A DNA stretch of 64,000 nucleotides, taken from positions 1-64,000 of the forward strand of contig NZ_CABPSM010000004.1 of NCBI RefSeq assembly GCF_902459555.1, in the 5' to 3' direction. The stretch comes from Pandoraea horticolens (GTDB lineage Bacteria; Pseudomonadota; Gammaproteobacteria; Burkholderiales; Burkholderiaceae). Position numbers and translations under genes: made by a program. Below the pieces are notes generated by a model, which was given only the letters and a program-made list of their open reading frames with translations, ran no database searches and was not told the DNA's origin. This document shows, one piece after another, positions 19,038 to 32,591 of the stretch; the stretch's first letter is position 1; each line of letters begins with the position of its first letter.

Positions 19038-20302
19038 ACCGTATCAAGGCGTTCTTCAGCAAGAAGCGTCAGGCAGGCTTTGCCGGCGCCGGCACGGCCA
19101 CCGCGCCGGGCGCGGCGACTCAGGCGGCGAGCCGTACGCTCGGCAGCATCAAGCCGACGCGCTCGCGCATGCTCGAGTACGACCACGCCCTTATGTGGGT
19201 GGTGATCTCGCTGCTGTCGCTGGGGCTGGTGATGGTGTATTCGGCATCGGTCGCGTTGCCGGACTCGCCGAAATACAGCGGCTATTCGACGTATCACTTC
19301 CTGGGCCGTCACATCGTGTCGCTCACGATGGGGTTGACCGCGGCGGCGATCACGTTCCGTATTCCGGTCAAGACGCTCGACAAGCTCGCGCCCAAGGTTT
19401 TCCTGCTGGCGCTGATGCTGCTGGTGATCGTGCTGATTCCGCACGTGGGCAAGGGCGTGAACGGCTCGAAGCGCTGGATTCCGTTCGGTGTGCTCAACCT
19501 CCAGCCGTCGGAAATCATGAAGCTCGCCGTCACGCTTTACGCCGCGAACTACACCGTGCGCAAGCAGGAATTCATGCAGAGCTTCGGCAAGGGCTTCCTG
19601 CCGATGGGTATCGCCGTGGTGTTCGTGGGCATGTTGCTGCTGCTCGAGCCGGACATGGGCGCGTTCATGGTGGTCGCGGCCATCGCGATGGGCATTTTGT
19701 TCCTCGGTGGCGTGAACGGCCGTCTGTTCGGCGGGCTGGCGCTCACGGCCGTCGGCACGTTCGCCATGCTGATCTGGCTGTCGCCATGGCGTCGCGAGCG
19801 GATCTTCGCGTATCTCGATCCGTGGCGCGAAGACTATGCGCTTGGCAAAGCTTATCAGCTCACACACTCGCTCATCGCGTTCGGTCGCGGCGAATGGACC
19901 GGTGTGGGGCTGGGCGGCAGCATCGAAAAACTGCACTACCTGCCGGAAGCGCACACCGACTTCATCCTCGCGGTGATCGGCGAGGAGTTCGGCTTCCTGG
20001 GGGTGCTGGTCGTCATCCTGCTCTTCTACTGGGTGGTGCGCCGCGCGTTCGAGATCGGCCGTCAGGCGCTGGCGCTTGAGCGCACGTTCGCAGGGTTGCT
20101 CGCGAAGGGCGTCGGCGTGTGGCTCGGTGCGCAGACCTTCATCAACATGGGCGTGAATCTGGGGCTGCTGCCGACCAAGGGGCTGACGTTGCCGCTGGTC
20201 AGCTACGGTGGCTCGGGCATCTTGCTCAACTGTGTGGCCGTGGCGATTCTGCTGCGGGTGGACTACGAGAACCGCGTATTGATGCGGGGAGGAAAAGTAT
20301 GA
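19034..20302 (+). CDS. ftsW: FtsW, septal peptidoglycan polymerase (SEDS)
   Basis: A 422-residue SEDS glycosyltransferase that polymerises lipid II at the septum with FtsI. Ten hydrophobic helices are apparent. Family motifs include [18 protein letters not shown], the catalytic-loop region with LPEAHTDFI, and the C-terminal [19 protein letters not shown]. An Ala/Gly/Thr-rich cytoplasmic N-terminus of about 45 residues precedes the first helix. ATGA overlaps at both ends. Confidence 0.97.
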   Translation: MNRIKAFFSKKRQAGFAGAGTATAPGAATQAASRTLGSIKPTRSRMLEYDHALMWVVISLLSLGLVMVYSASVALPDSPKYSGYSTYHFLGRHIVSLTMGLTAAAITFRIPVKTLDKLAPKVFLLALMLLVIVLIPHVGKGVNGSKRWIPFGVLNLQPSEIMKLAVTLYAANYTVRKQEFMQSFGKGFLPMGIAVVFVGMLLLLEPDMGAFMVVAAIAMGILFLGGVNGRLFGGLALTAVGTFAMLIWLSPWRRERIFAYLDPWREDYALGKAYQLTHSLIAFGRGEWTGVGLGGSIEKLHYLPEAHTDFILAVIGEEFGFLGVLVVILLFYWVVRRAFEIGRQALALERTFAGLLAKGVGVWLGAQTFINMGVNLGLLPTKGLTLPLVSYGGSGILLNCVAVAILLRVDYENRVLMRGGKV

Positions 20303-21402
20303 CCGAGCGCGCTACCGCGATGCCGGCACCGGAAACGAAGACACGCACGCTGCTGGTCATGGCCGGCGGCACGGGCGGTCACGTCTTCCCGGGGCTCGCG
20401 GTTGCCAACTTCCTGCGTGTGCAGGGGTGGCGCGTGGTTTGGCTCGGCAATCCGAACGGCATGGAAGCGACGCTGGTGCCGAAGTACGACATTCCGATGG
20501 AGTTCGTGAAGTTCGGCGGCTTGCGGGGCAAGGGGCTCATGACCAAGCTGCTGCTGCCGCTCAACTTGCTGCGCGCGTTCTGGCAGAGCATTGGCGCGAT
20601 TCGTCGCGCCAAGCCGAACGTGGTGCTCGGGATGGGCGGTTACATCACGTTCCCGGCGGGCATGATGGCGTCGCTGCTGGGGCGTCCGCTTGTGCTGCAT
20701 GAGCAGAACTCGGTGGCCGGGATGGCGAACAAGGTGCTCGCACGCGTGGCCGACAAGGTGCTGCTCGCGTTCCCCGACACCATCGAGGGCGGCGAATGGG
20801 TCGGTAATCCGATTCGTGCCGACTTCGACGAGATGGCGCCGCCGGCCGAGCGTTACAACGCGCGCACTGGGCCGCTGCAGATTCTGGTGGTGGGCGGCAG
20901 TCTGGGCGCGACCGTGCTCAACGAGATCGTGCCGAAGGCGCTGGCGAAGCTGCCGCGCGAAGATCGTCCGCGGGTCACGCACCAGGCGGGCGTCAAACAT
21001 ATTCAGACGCTGCAAGCGAACTACGCCGCAGCGGGGGTGACGGTCGAAGCGGTGCCGTTCATCGACAACATGGTCGAGGCCTACGCGGCGGCGGATCTGG
21101 TGATCTGCCGGGCGGGGGCGATGACGGTGGCCGAAGTGGCTGCGGCTGGCGTGGCGGCGCTTTTCGTGCCGTTCCCGCACGCGGTCGACGACCATCAGAC
21201 AACGAATGCGCGTTTCCTCGCCGACAAGGGCGCGGCAACGCTGATCGATCAGCGCGAGCTGTCGGTCGAGACCCTGGCCGAGTGGCTGCGCCGTCAGACG
21301 CGCGAATCGCTGCTCGCGATGGGAGAGAAAGCCAGGACGCTCGCCAAGCCGGACGCCACCGAACAAGTGGCGCGCGTGTGCGCAGCTCTGGCCAAGGATT
21401 GA
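20299..21402 (+). CDS. murG: MurG, lipid II synthase
   Basis: A 367-residue GT28 glycosyltransferase that adds GlcNAc from UDP-GlcNAc to lipid I on the inner face of the membrane. Visible are the N-terminal glycine-rich [43 protein letters not shown], and in the C-terminal domain VVGGSLGA and [31 protein letters not shown]. The start at 20299 overlaps the ftsW stop and is preceded by GGGGAGGA; the open frame upstream lies inside ftsW. Confidence 0.97.
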   Translation: MTERATAMPAPETKTRTLLVMAGGTGGHVFPGLAVANFLRVQGWRVVWLGNPNGMEATLVPKYDIPMEFVKFGGLRGKGLMTKLLLPLNLLRAFWQSIGAIRRAKPNVVLGMGGYITFPAGMMASLLGRPLVLHEQNSVAGMANKVLARVADKVLLAFPDTIEGGEWVGNPIRADFDEMAPPAERYNARTGPLQILVVGGSLGATVLNEIVPKALAKLPREDRPRVTHQAGVKHIQTLQANYAAAGVTVEAVPFIDNMVEAYAAADLVICRAGAMTVAEVAAAGVAALFVPFPHAVDDHQTTNARFLADKGAATLIDQRELSVETLAEWLRRQTRESLLAMGEKARTLAKPDATEQVARVCAALAKD

Positions 21403-21403
21403 A

Positions 21404-22813
21404 ATGAAACACATCGTCAAACACATTCACTTCGTCGGCATTGGCGGCTCGGGCATGAGCGGCATTGCCGAGGTGTTGCTCAACTTGGGATATCAGGTGA
21501 GCGGCTCCGATCTCGGCGACAACGCGGTGACCCAGCGCCTCGAGGGCCTCGGCGCGCGTATCGCTCGCGGTCACGCGGCCGAGCATATTGAAGGCGCGGA
21601 CGCCATCGTCGTGTCCACCGCCATCACGGCAGACAACCCGGAAGTGCTCGCGGGCCGCGCCCGTCAGATTCCCATCGTGCCGCGCGCGCTGATGCTCGCG
21701 GAACTCATGCGTCTGAAGCAGGGCGTCGCCATCGCCGGCACGCACGGCAAGACGACCACAACGAGCCTCGTGGCTAGCGTGCTTGCCCAGGGCGGGCTGG
21801 ACCCGACGTTCGTGATCGGCGGCCGCCTGAACAGCGCGGGGGCGAACGCCAAGCTCGGCACCGGCGACTTCATCGTGGTCGAGGCCGACGAATCGGACGC
21901 CTCGTTCCTGAACCTGAATCCGGTCATCGAAGTCATCACCAACATCGATGCGGACCATATGGATACTTACGGGCACGACTTCGCCCGTCTGAAACAGTCG
22001 TTCGTGGCCTTTACGCAGCGTCTGCCGTTCTACGGTATTGCCGTGCTGTGTGTGGACGACCCGAACGTGCGCGAGATTCTGCCGTTCGTCTCGAAGCCGA
22101 TCGTGCGTTACGGCCTGTCGGACGACGCACAGGTGCGCGCCATCGACGTGCGTGCCGACGCCGGGCAAATGCGTTTCACCGTGCTGCGCCAGTTCGGCGC
22201 CGGCGCCCCGCCGCTCGACATCACGCTGAATCTGCCGGGCGAGCACAACGTGCGCAACGCACTGGCGGCGATTGCCATTGCCACCGAACTCGAAGTGCCC
22301 GACGCCGCGATCCAGCAAGCGCTGGCTGAATTCAACGGCGTTGGCCGCCGCTTCCAGCGTTACGGTGAAATCGCGTTGCCGAAGGCAAGCGGCGGCGGCA
22401 CGTTCACATTGATCGACGACTACGGGCATCACCCGGTCGAGATGGCCGCAACGCTGGCTGCTGCGCGTGGTGCGTTCCCTGGACGCCGCATCGTGCTGGC
22501 CTTCCAGCCGCACCGCTACACGCGTACGCGAGATTGCTTTGAGGACTTCGTGAAGGTGTTGTCCGACGCCGATGCCGTCGTGCTCGGCGAAGTGTATTCG
22601 GCGGGCGAGGCGCCCATCGTGGCGGCTGACGGCCGCGCCCTGGCGCGCGCATTGCGCGTGGCGGGCAAAGTCGAACCGGTTTTCGTGGAAGACGTTGCGC
22701 AACTGCCCGACGCCATTCTGCAGGTCGCTCGTGCGGGCGATATCGTGATCACCATGGGTGCCGGCTCCATCGGCGCGGTGCCCGGCAAGTTGCAAGTTCA
22801 GCAAGGAGTTTGA
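21404..22813 (+). CDS. murC: MurC, UDP-MurNAc:L-Ala ligase
   Basis: A 469-residue Mur ligase that attaches L-Ala to UDP-MurNAc, the first committed peptide step. The N-terminus holds [15 protein letters not shown], the ATP loop is [11 protein letters not shown] (K116), and the C-terminal part shows [20 protein letters not shown] and MGAGSIG, all diagnostic of MurC. Starts one base after murG. Normal length. Confidence 0.97.
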   Translation: MKHIVKHIHFVGIGGSGMSGIAEVLLNLGYQVSGSDLGDNAVTQRLEGLGARIARGHAAEHIEGADAIVVSTAITADNPEVLAGRARQIPIVPRALMLAELMRLKQGVAIAGTHGKTTTTSLVASVLAQGGLDPTFVIGGRLNSAGANAKLGTGDFIVVEADESDASFLNLNPVIEVITNIDADHMDTYGHDFARLKQSFVAFTQRLPFYGIAVLCVDDPNVREILPFVSKPIVRYGLSDDAQVRAIDVRADAGQMRFTVLRQFGAGAPPLDITLNLPGEHNVRNALAAIAIATELEVPDAAIQQALAEFNGVGRRFQRYGEIALPKASGGGTFTLIDDYGHHPVEMAATLAAARGAFPGRRIVLAFQPHRYTRTRDCFEDFVKVLSDADAVVLGEVYSAGEAPIVAADGRALARALRVAGKVEPVFVEDVAQLPDAILQVARAGDIVITMGAGSIGAVPGKLQVQQGV

Positions 22814-22814
22814 C

Positions 22815-23798
22815 GTGAGTGCTTTCGATCCGAAACGTTTCGGCAAGGTTGGCGTCCTGATGGGCGGGCGCTCGGCTGAGCGTCAGATCTCGCTGATTTC
22901 GGGCAATGGCGTGCTCGAAGCCCTGCGCTCGCGCGGCGTGGATGCGCATCCTTTCGACACAGGCCTGCATGACCTCGCCGCATTGGCCGCGCAGAAGTTC
23001 GACCGCGTGTTCATCGCACTGCATGGGCGCTACGGCGAAGACGGTACGCTTCAGGGCGCACTCGAACATCTGGGTATTCCTTACACCGGCAGCGGCGTGT
23101 TGGCCTCCGCACTGGCGATGGACAAGGAAATGACCAAGCGCGTGTGGATCAACGAAGGGCTGCCGACGCCGCGCTTTGTGATGCTCACCGCCGACAGCGA
23201 CTTCGATGCCGTGGCGAACGATCTCGGTCTGCCGCTGATCGTCAAGCCGTCGCGCGAAGGCTCGACCATCGGGCTGACGAAGGTCACCGAAGCGTCGCAG
23301 GTGAAGGCCGCGTACGAGAAGGCCGCCGCGCTCGACCCGGACGTACTCGCCGAGGAGTTCATCGACGGCGACGAATTGACCGTCCCGGTGCTCGGCGTCG
23401 GCACGAAGGGGGCAGCCGCCGCGCGTGCCCTGCCGGTGATCCGCATCGTGGCGCCGGAGGCGAACTACGACTACCAGAACAAGTACTTCAAGGACGACAC
23501 GCGTTACGAATGCCCGCCGCCGCTGTCGGTGTCCTTGCAGGAGGAAGTGCAGCGCCTCGTGTTGCGCGCCTACCTCGTGCTGGGCTGCCGTGGATGGGCC
23601 CGCGCAGACGTGATGCTTCGCAAGCGCGACAACAAGCCGTTCCTGTTGGAGATCAATACGTCGCCGGGCATGACCGGCCACTCGCTGGTGCCGATCTCGG
23701 CGCGAGCGGCGGGCCTGTCGTACGAAGACCTGGTGGTCGAAATTCTGGCAACTGCGACGCTCGATCTGCATCCGAACGCGCAGTGGAAGCCAGAGTGA
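22815..23798 (+). CDS. ddlB: D-alanine--D-alanine ligase B
   Basis: A 327-residue ATP-grasp ligase that makes the D-Ala-D-Ala used by MurF. Motifs seen: [59 protein letters not shown] and [15 protein letters not shown]. The start is a GTG (22815) after AAGGAG, one base beyond the murC stop; an upstream in-frame ATG lies within murC. Confidence 0.97.
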   Translation: MSAFDPKRFGKVGVLMGGRSAERQISLISGNGVLEALRSRGVDAHPFDTGLHDLAALAAQKFDRVFIALHGRYGEDGTLQGALEHLGIPYTGSGVLASALAMDKEMTKRVWINEGLPTPRFVMLTADSDFDAVANDLGLPLIVKPSREGSTIGLTKVTEASQVKAAYEKAAALDPDVLAEEFIDGDELTVPVLGVGTKGAAAARALPVIRIVAPEANYDYQNKYFKDDTRYECPPPLSVSLQEEVQRLVLRAYLVLGCRGWARADVMLRKRDNKPFLLEINTSPGMTGHSLVPISARAAGLSYEDLVVEILATATLDLHPNAQWKPE

Positions 23799-23854
23799 GC
23801 CGAGTTAAACCTTGAACGCGTTGAAGAACGCCCTGATACGGAAAGCAAATCGCC

Positions 23855-24691
23855 ATGTGGCACAACGTACGCCTGCTCAACGCCATCGCGAGTGTGCTCG
23901 TCGCACTCGTCGTGCTGGCGGCGCTCGCGGCGGGCGGCCATTGGCTGATTCAGCGGCCGATCTTCACACTCAAGGCGATCCAGATCGATGGGGACGTGTC
24001 GCACATCAACGGACCGACCTTGCGTGCGAACGCGGTGTCGCGTCTGAAGGGCAACTTCTTCACGATCGATCTGGACGCGACGCGTGCAGCGTTCGAGGCG
24101 GTGCCCTGGGTGCGTCATGCGAGTGTGCGGCGTGTCTGGCCGAATCAACTGGCCATCACGATCGAGGAATACAAGCCGCTGGCCACCTGGAACGACGGCC
24201 GTCTGGTGAGTGTGGATGGCGAGTTGTTCGCGGCGAATCTGGCGGAAGCCGAGGACGAGGGCAAGCTGCCCGAGTTTGCGGGGCCGCCGGGCAGCGAGAA
24301 AGATGTGACGGCGCGGTACTACGACTTCGTGAAGTGGTTCGCGCCGCTGAATATGAAACCCGAAGCGGTCACGCTGTCGAATCGTTACGCATGGGGCGTG
24401 CGGCTCGCAGGGGGCGTGCAACTGGCGCTGGGACGGGAGCGTACACCCGAAACCCTCGCCACGCGCAGCCGGCGTTTCGTACAAGCGTATCCGCAGGTTG
24501 CGGCGCGCTGGGGAAATCAGATCGAGTATGCCGATCTGCGATACCCGAACGGTTTTGCGGTACGGGCCGCGGGTATGCGTTTTTTGAGCGAAGAACAAGC
24601 CAAGAAGCTAGCCGCGACACCGGTGCAAAAGCGGGATTCGCGAAAGCCGGCAGTTGCGCAACCTGCCGCACGGCAGAAGCGAAGCCAGTGA
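23855..24691 (+). CDS. ftsQ: FtsQ, cell division protein
   Basis: A 278-residue bitopic divisome protein. A single transmembrane helix (about 15-35) is followed by the periplasmic POTRA domain (FTLKAIQIDGDVSHI...LKGNFFTIDLDATRAAFEAVPWVRHASVRRVWPN) and the FtsQ beta domain. The C-terminus is basic and low-complexity (KLAATPVQKRDSRKPA...). FtsQ bridges FtsA-bound early and FtsLB late divisome proteins. Position between ddlB and ftsA is canonical. Confidence 0.95.
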   Translation: MWHNVRLLNAIASVLVALVVLAALAAGGHWLIQRPIFTLKAIQIDGDVSHINGPTLRANAVSRLKGNFFTIDLDATRAAFEAVPWVRHASVRRVWPNQLAITIEEYKPLATWNDGRLVSVDGELFAANLAEAEDEGKLPEFAGPPGSEKDVTARYYDFVKWFAPLNMKPEAVTLSNRYAWGVRLAGGVQLALGRERTPETLATRSRRFVQAYPQVAARWGNQIEYADLRYPNGFAVRAAGMRFLSEEQAKKLAATPVQKRDSRKPAVAQPAARQKRSQ

Positions 24692-24713
24692 GACTTCAGG
24701 ACTTACACACGCT

Positions 24714-25946
24714 ATGAGCAAAGATTACAAGGATCTGTTGGTCGCCCTCGATATCGGCACGTCGAAAGTCGTGGCGGTGGTGGCCGAGCTGCGCCCTGAA
24801 GGCCGCTATGAAGTGATCGGCCTTGGCCAGAGCGAGTCGCGGGGCCTGAAAAAAGGCGTCGTGGTGAACATCGAGGCCACCGTGCAGTCGATTCAGCGCG
24901 CGCTCGAAGAAGCGGAACTGATGGCTGACTGCAAGATCACCAATGTGTTCACGGGTATCGCCGGTAGCCACATCCGCAGCTTCAACTCGAGCGGCATGGT
25001 GGCTATCAAGGACAAGGAGGTGACGCAGGCCGACGTGGCGCGCGTCATCGAGACGGCCAAGGCGATCAACATTCCGACCGATCAGCAGGTGCTGCACATC
25101 CTCACGCAGGAATTCATCATCGACGGTCAGGAAGACGTGCGCGAGCCGATCGGCATGAGCGGCATCCGTCTCGAAGTGAAGGTGCACATCGTGACCGGCG
25201 CCGTCTCGGCCGCGCAGAACATCGTGAAGTGCGTGCGCCGTTGCGGCCTCGAAGTCAACGATCTGATTTTGCAACCGCTGGCGTCGAGCATTTCGGTGCT
25301 CACGGAAGACGAGAAGGAACTCGGTGTGGTGCTGATCGACATCGGCGGCGGCACGACGGATATCGCGATCTTCAGCGAAGGTGCGATTCGTCACACGGCG
25401 GTGATTCCGATTGCCGGCGATCAGATCACGAGCGACGTCGCGATGGCCGTGCGCACGCCGACGCCGGATGCCGAAGACATCAAGATTCAGCACGGCATCG
25501 CCAAGCAGTCGCTGGCTGACCCCGACGAGATGATCGAAGTGCCGGGGCTGGGCGAGCGCGGTCCGCGCACGCTCTCGCGTCAGGCGTTGGCGGCAGTGAT
25601 CGAGCCGCGCGTCGAAGAGCTGTTCTCACTCGTGCAGCAGGTGGTGCGCGAGTCGGGTTACGAAGAGTTGCTGTCCTCGGGCATCGTGCTCACCGGCGGC
25701 GCGGCAATGATGCCGGGCATGGTCGAGCTGGGCGAGGACATCTTCCTCAAGCCGGTGCGCATCGGCGTGCCGGAGTACGCGGGCGGTCTGGCCGACGTGG
25801 TGCGCAGTCCGCGCTACGCGACGGCGATGGGGCTGCTGCTCGAAGGACGTTCCCAGCGCATGCGCGGCCGCAAGGTCGCCGTGCAGTCGGGGCAAGCGAA
25901 TCAAGTCTGGACGCGCATGCGCGACTGGTTTTTCAGCAATTTTTGA
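24714..25946 (+). CDS. ftsA: FtsA, divisome actin homologue
   Basis: A 410-residue actin-fold ATPase that tethers FtsZ to the membrane. Motifs: LLVALDIGTSKVVAVV (phosphate 1), VVLIDIGGGTTDIAIF (phosphate 2), SGIVLTGGAAMMPG (adenosine), and a C-terminal amphipathic membrane-targeting helix (VWTRMRDWFFSNF). The start is ATG at 24714; the frame upstream has no ribosome-binding site. Followed by a 106-base gap before ftsZ. Confidence 0.97.
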   Translation: MSKDYKDLLVALDIGTSKVVAVVAELRPEGRYEVIGLGQSESRGLKKGVVVNIEATVQSIQRALEEAELMADCKITNVFTGIAGSHIRSFNSSGMVAIKDKEVTQADVARVIETAKAINIPTDQQVLHILTQEFIIDGQEDVREPIGMSGIRLEVKVHIVTGAVSAAQNIVKCVRRCGLEVNDLILQPLASSISVLTEDEKELGVVLIDIGGGTTDIAIFSEGAIRHTAVIPIAGDQITSDVAMAVRTPTPDAEDIKIQHGIAKQSLADPDEMIEVPGLGERGPRTLSRQALAAVIEPRVEELFSLVQQVVRESGYEELLSSGIVLTGGAAMMPGMVELGEDIFLKPVRIGVPEYAGGLADVVRSPRYATAMGLLLEGRSQRMRGRKVAVQSGQANQVWTRMRDWFFSNF

Positions 25947-26052
25947 GGGTGTTTTTTGAGGGGCGCGGATTCGGCATTGAAAACACGCGTGGCTTACCCG
26001 AGCCACACGTGACCCGCAGTACCGGATCTGCTTTTAATTCACTGGAGGCGCT

Positions 26053-27243
26053 ATGAACTTTGAAATGTTGGAAACGGAAACCAACGGCACCATCATCAAG
26101 GTGGTGGGTGTTGGTGGCGCTGGCGGCAATGCCGTCCAGCACATGATCAACCGTGGTGTGCAGGGCGTGGAATTCATCGCCATGAACACCGATGCTCAGG
26201 CGCTGGGCCGCTCGCAGGCCAGCGTCACCATTCAGCTCGGCAAGACCGGTCTGGGTGCTGGCGCCAAGCCGGAAATGGGCCACGCCGCGGCGGAAGAAGC
26301 CCGCGAGCGCGTCGCCGACGCCCTGCGTGGTGCGCACATGGTGTTTATCACCGCCGGTATGGGCGGCGGTACGGGCACGGGCGCGGCACCGGTCGTGGCA
26401 CAGATTGCCAAGGAAATGGGCATTCTGACCGTGGGCGTGGTCTCGAAGCCGTTCGAGTTCGAAGGCGGCAAGCGCATGCGTGTGGCCGAGACGGGCGCGC
26501 AGGAATTGGAAGACAACGTCGACTCGCTGATCGTTGTGCTCAATGACAAGCTGTTCGAAGTCATGGGCGACGACGCCGAGATGGACAAGTGCTTCCAGTG
26601 CGCCGACGACGTGCTGCATAACGCCGTGGCCGGCATCGCCGAAATCATCAACGTCGACGGCTTGGTGAATGTCGACTTTGAAGACGTGAAGACGGTGATG
26701 GGCGAGCAAGGCAAGGCGATGATGGGCACGGCAACCGTTGCCGGTGTCGATCGTGCACGTCTGGCTGCCGAGCAAGCCGTGGCGAGCCCGTTGCTCGAAG
26801 GCGTGGACCTGTCGGGCGCCCGTGGCGTGCTGGTCAACATCACGGCATCGCGTTCGCTGCGTCTGTCGGAAACGCGTGAAGTGATGAACACCATCAAGAG
26901 CTACGCCGCCGAAGACGCGACCGTGATTTTCGGTACCGTCTACGACGACAAGATGGGCGATGCATTGCGCGTGACCGTTGTGGCAACCGGCCTGGGCCGT
27001 GCGGTTGCAAAGAAGGCCGCTGCGCCGATGACGTTGCTCAAGACCGGTACCGACAATATGCCGATCGCGACCGGCCATGTGCCGAACGTCGGTCAGGCGG
27101 GCGGTACGGATTACGGTGCGCTCGATACGCCGGCCGTATGGCGCAGCACGCGCGAGACCGCAGCCTCGCACGTTGCCGCGTTGCAGGAAAAGGGTGTCGA
27201 CACGTACGACATTCCGGCTTTCCTGCGCAAGCAAGCCGACTGA
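26053..27243 (+). CDS. ftsZ: FtsZ, tubulin-like division GTPase
   Basis: A 396-residue GTPase forming the Z ring. The N-terminal IKVVGVGGAGGNAV, the tubulin signature GGGTGTG at about 104-110, and the T7-loop region (LVNVDFEDVKTVMGEQGKAMMG) are complete. The C-terminal conserved peptide for FtsA/ZipA/ZapD binding is YDIPAFLRKQAD. GGAGGC precedes the ATG. Last gene of the dcw cluster here. Confidence 0.98.
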   Translation: MNFEMLETETNGTIIKVVGVGGAGGNAVQHMINRGVQGVEFIAMNTDAQALGRSQASVTIQLGKTGLGAGAKPEMGHAAAEEARERVADALRGAHMVFITAGMGGGTGTGAAPVVAQIAKEMGILTVGVVSKPFEFEGGKRMRVAETGAQELEDNVDSLIVVLNDKLFEVMGDDAEMDKCFQCADDVLHNAVAGIAEIINVDGLVNVDFEDVKTVMGEQGKAMMGTATVAGVDRARLAAEQAVASPLLEGVDLSGARGVLVNITASRSLRLSETREVMNTIKSYAAEDATVIFGTVYDDKMGDALRVTVVATGLGRAVAKKAAAPMTLLKTGTDNMPIATGHVPNVGQAGGTDYGALDTPAVWRSTRETAASHVAALQEKGVDTYDIPAFLRKQAD

Positions 27244-27798
27244 CAGGGTTGCGCGCGGGCCGGGTGCCAGTGCCTGGCGCCGCCGCACCTTGGGAATCGC
27301 GAGACCTACGCAGGTCGTCGTGAGGATTCGCCGTCGCCCCGTCGACCATGCCAAGTGGCGTGGGGAAGGCGCGCCGCAATACGAGTCCGAATGGCGATAC
27401 GGCAAGGTTGTGATCGCGGGAGATGCCTTGTGGCTGCGACAACCAGAGTTGCAATAGGCGTCAACGCATCGCAGATAACGAACGTTACGGGTAAGCGTTT
27501 GTGATCCCGGACCCGGTCTCGCGGATCTGTCCCCCGACCGCTGCGGCATGCCTCCGTCGCGGCGGCCGGGGTGCCCCGAAAGTGCATGACGCCCGGCGTG
27601 TGGCCAGGCGTTGAAGCACAAACGATGGAACGACGAAATGGCCTATTTCGTATCGCGAGATGGGCGGCGGACATACCGATGGGGCAGAATTCGGAATGTT
27701 TAGTAACGAAGCGTTGTGTTTGTGGCACAGCGATGAAGGCACCGATCTGATATAATCGACTCTATGGTCATTAGCGGCCGATAGTTTTAATAAATAGC
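27244..27798. other. ftsZ-lpxC intergenic region
   Basis: A 555-base gap with no supported gene. A short frame from a GTG at 27322 to 27457 (about 45 residues, ending GDALWLRQPELQ) lacks a proper ribosome-binding site. A minus-strand frame at 27306-27728 has the composition of non-coding DNA. The only clear signal is the lpxC promoter at the right end. Some Burkholderiales carry extra genes between ftsZ and lpxC, so this could be decayed remains. Confidence 0.4.
27748..27756 (+). promoter_or_regulatory. lpxC: Extended -10 promoter of lpxC
   Basis: TGATATAAT is a perfect extended -10 (TGnTATAAT) at 27748-27756, with transcription expected to begin about 35 bases before the lpxC start codon. 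No good -35 is present at 16-18 bases upstream, which an extended -10 tolerates. Confidence 0.65.
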
Positions 27799-28713
27799 AT
27801 GCTCAAGCAGCGCACACTCAAATCCATCGCCAAGACAGTCGGCATCGGCTTGCACTCCGGTCGCAAGGTCGAGTTGTCGTTGCGTCCGGCACCGCCCAAC
27901 ACGGGTATCGTCTTCTGCCGCACCGATCTGAATCCTCCTGTGGAGATTCCGGCGTCGGCAATGGCGATCGGCGACACGCGTCTGGCGTCGGTATTGCAAA
28001 AGGATGGTGTGCGGGTGTCCACTGTGGAACACCTGATGTCGGCATGCGCGGGGCTGGGCATCGACAATCTGTATGTCGACGTGACAGCCGAAGAAATCCC
28101 GATCATGGACGGCAGTGCAGCGACATTCGTCTTCCTGATTCAGTCCGCAGGCATCGAAGAGCAGGCTGCCGCCAAGAAATTCATCCGTGTGACGAAGCGG
28201 GTCGAGATTCGCGAAGGCGACAAGTTCGCCCGTCTCGAGCCGTACGACGGTTTCAAGCTCAAGTTCACCATCGATTTCCGCCACCCGGCTGTGGATCGCA
28301 CCGGCCAGGCGCTCGAAATCGATTTTGCCGAGACGTCCTACGCGAAGGAAATTGCGCGTGCCCGGACGTTCGGTTTTGCGCATGAAGTCGAGATGCTGCG
28401 CGAGCTGGGTCTGGCGCGCGGAGGCAGCATGGACAACGCCATCGTGCTCGACGAATATCGCATCCTGAACAACGACGGCCTGCGCTACGATGACGAGTTC
28501 GTGAAGCACAAGATGCTCGACGCGATCGGCGATCTGTACGTCATTGGTCACCCGTTGCTCGCCTCGTACACCGCATACAAGTCGGGACACGGTCTGAACA
28601 ACCAGTTGCTGCGCGAGGTTCTCGCACAAGACGCCTACGAAATCGTCACGTTCGAGCACGCCGAAGACGCCCCGCGCGGCTTCCAATTCGATCCGCAGAC
28701 GCAGTTCGCGTAA
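27799..28713 (+). CDS. lpxC: LpxC, UDP-3-O-acyl-GlcNAc deacetylase
   Basis: A 304-residue zinc deacetylase, the committed step of lipid A synthesis. Zinc ligands are H78 in [10 protein letters not shown] and the pair in [11 protein letters not shown]; the catalytic His is in [20 protein letters not shown] at the N-terminus is diagnostic. Length matches the family. The ribosome-binding site is poor (TTAATAAATAGC upstream), which suits tight control of LpxC. Its neighbour ftsZ is on the same strand but there is a separate promoter. Confidence 0.97.
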   Translation: MLKQRTLKSIAKTVGIGLHSGRKVELSLRPAPPNTGIVFCRTDLNPPVEIPASAMAIGDTRLASVLQKDGVRVSTVEHLMSACAGLGIDNLYVDVTAEEIPIMDGSAATFVFLIQSAGIEEQAAAKKFIRVTKRVEIREGDKFARLEPYDGFKLKFTIDFRHPAVDRTGQALEIDFAETSYAKEIARARTFGFAHEVEMLRELGLARGGSMDNAIVLDEYRILNNDGLRYDDEFVKHKMLDAIGDLYVIGHPLLASYTAYKSGHGLNNQLLREVLAQDAYEIVTFEHAEDAPRGFQFDPQTQFA

Positions 28714-28756
28714 ATCGCGCAAAAGGCGGCACGCTGCAGCGTGGATGTAACAAAAC

Positions 28757-28787
28757 GAAAGCGCCGGGTTTCCGGCGCTTTTTTATT
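28757..28787 (+). terminator. Intrinsic terminator of lpxC
   Basis: GAAAGCGCCGG / CCGGCGCTTTTTT hairpin with a short GTTT loop and T-run, 45 bases after the lpxC stop. Confidence 0.9.
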
Positions 28788-28859
28788 TGACGCGCAACAA
28801 ATATCGGCGTTGTGCCAACGAAGGGATTCATCGGAACATGAAAGTCGCGATAGCGCCTG

Positions 28860-29351
28860 TTAGGGCTTGCGCGACCCGCCGTAAGAATGGCGGGCGACGA
28901 GACGGGCAAGGGCGTCGCGCAGCGGGGAGGGCTCCAATGCGTCGCGCAGGTCGCGCAGACTGACCAGTCCTTGCCGGGGCAGCCGGGCCTCCTTGGGCGG
29001 CTTCTGGGGTTCGGGGGCTGCGATGCTGACCCGAATCCGGATCGTGCGAATCAGCCAGCCGCGTTTGGCGAGGCCGTCGATCAATGACGGCGTCTGCTGG
29101 CGCAGACGTGCGGCCAGCGCATTGTTGGCGACGAGAAAGACCAGCGCCCCCTCGCGCGGCGGTGTGACTTTCACACTGGCGGTGAGCGCGGGGGGCAGCA
29201 ACGCGTGAACGTCCCGCTCCAGCCGGCCCAACTGTTCGGCGGCGACCAGCAGCGAACCGGCGCCGTCGGATGCGGACAGGAGGGTAGTCAGGGGGCGGGC
29301 GACGCGATTTGCTTTGGGTCGTTTCATATGATGAGACAGATGTCGCCGCAT
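28860..29351 (-). CDS. DUF721 (DciA-like) protein
   Basis: A 163-residue protein of the DUF721 family, whose KH-like fold members include DciA, the replicative-helicase loader/operator in bacteria lacking DnaC. The domain spans about residues 20-110 (LTTLLSASDGAGSLLVAAEQLGRL ... VFLVANNALAARLRQQTP). The C-terminal part is basic and variable. Two starts are possible: 29351 (weak GCGGGG upstream) or the internal ATG at 29327. Divergent from secA, a common arrangement in Burkholderiales. The DciA role is by family only. Confidence 0.8.
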   Translation of the reverse strand: MRRHLSHHMKRPKANRVARPLTTLLSASDGAGSLLVAAEQLGRLERDVHALLPPALTASVKVTPPREGALVFLVANNALAARLRQQTPSLIDGLAKRGWLIRTIRIRVSIAAPEPQKPPKEARLPRQGLVSLRDLRDALEPSPLRDALARLVARHSYGGSRKP

Positions 29352-29631
29352 ATTTTACCCCGCCATCGGGCGTCACCTCCGCCCGGCCCGTGAAATCACC
29401 GGATTGCCGGCGTTGGGTACCGCCGGGACGTGTCACCGCAGCATGCTAGAATCCATTTTTCAGTACAGGTATCGAACCGGAGTGAGGCCAGCGTGCCAAA
29501 CACCGGTGACCCGCAGCGCGCAGGCGCATCGGGCGGTTTGCATTTCCGGGGCATGGCGCCGGAGTGCGTGCTCCACCCGATGACAGGCTGCGCGATTGCG
29601 ATCGACATTTGCCGCCCTAACCAGTGATCCG
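29352..29631. promoter_or_regulatory. Divergent DUF721/secA promoter region
   Basis: On the plus strand TGCTAGAAT at 29444-29452 fits an extended -10 element, which would give a secA leader of roughly 175 bases. A 65-residue frame inside this leader (29430-29627) begins upstream of the predicted transcript start and is unlike SecM in having no recognisable export signal or arrest motif. I see no other feature. Confidence 0.4.
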
Positions 29632-32430
<2,799 letters not shown>

Positions 32431-32444
32431 GATGTGAACCGATC

Positions 32445-32480
32445 GACGCGGCGCCGACTCAATCGGCGCCGCGTCGTTTG
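32445..32480 (+). terminator. GC-rich hairpin after secA
   Basis: Perfect 13-bp stem (32445-32457 pairing with 32463-32475; GACGCGGCGCCGA) with a CTCAA loop and a short GTTTG tail, 15 bases after the secA stop. The T-tract is weak, so termination may be partial or Rho-assisted. Confidence 0.7.
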
Positions 32481-32591
32481 TAGCGCCGGGTTTTCAACCG
32501 GCCGCACCGATCAACCGCCGCCCTGGCGGAGTGTCGTGCCGACATCGCCAGGGCGGGAGCTGCAACCCTTACCTCTCGCGGGCGAACCCTC

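Noticed and set aside
27306-27728. 140-codon minus-strand frame in the ftsZ-lpxC gap
   Set aside because: No ribosome-binding site, no recognisable domain, amino-acid composition like translated non-coding DNA.
29430-29627. 65-codon frame in the secA leader as a SecM-like sensor
   Set aside because: No signal sequence, no arrest motif, and it starts upstream of the likely transcription start.
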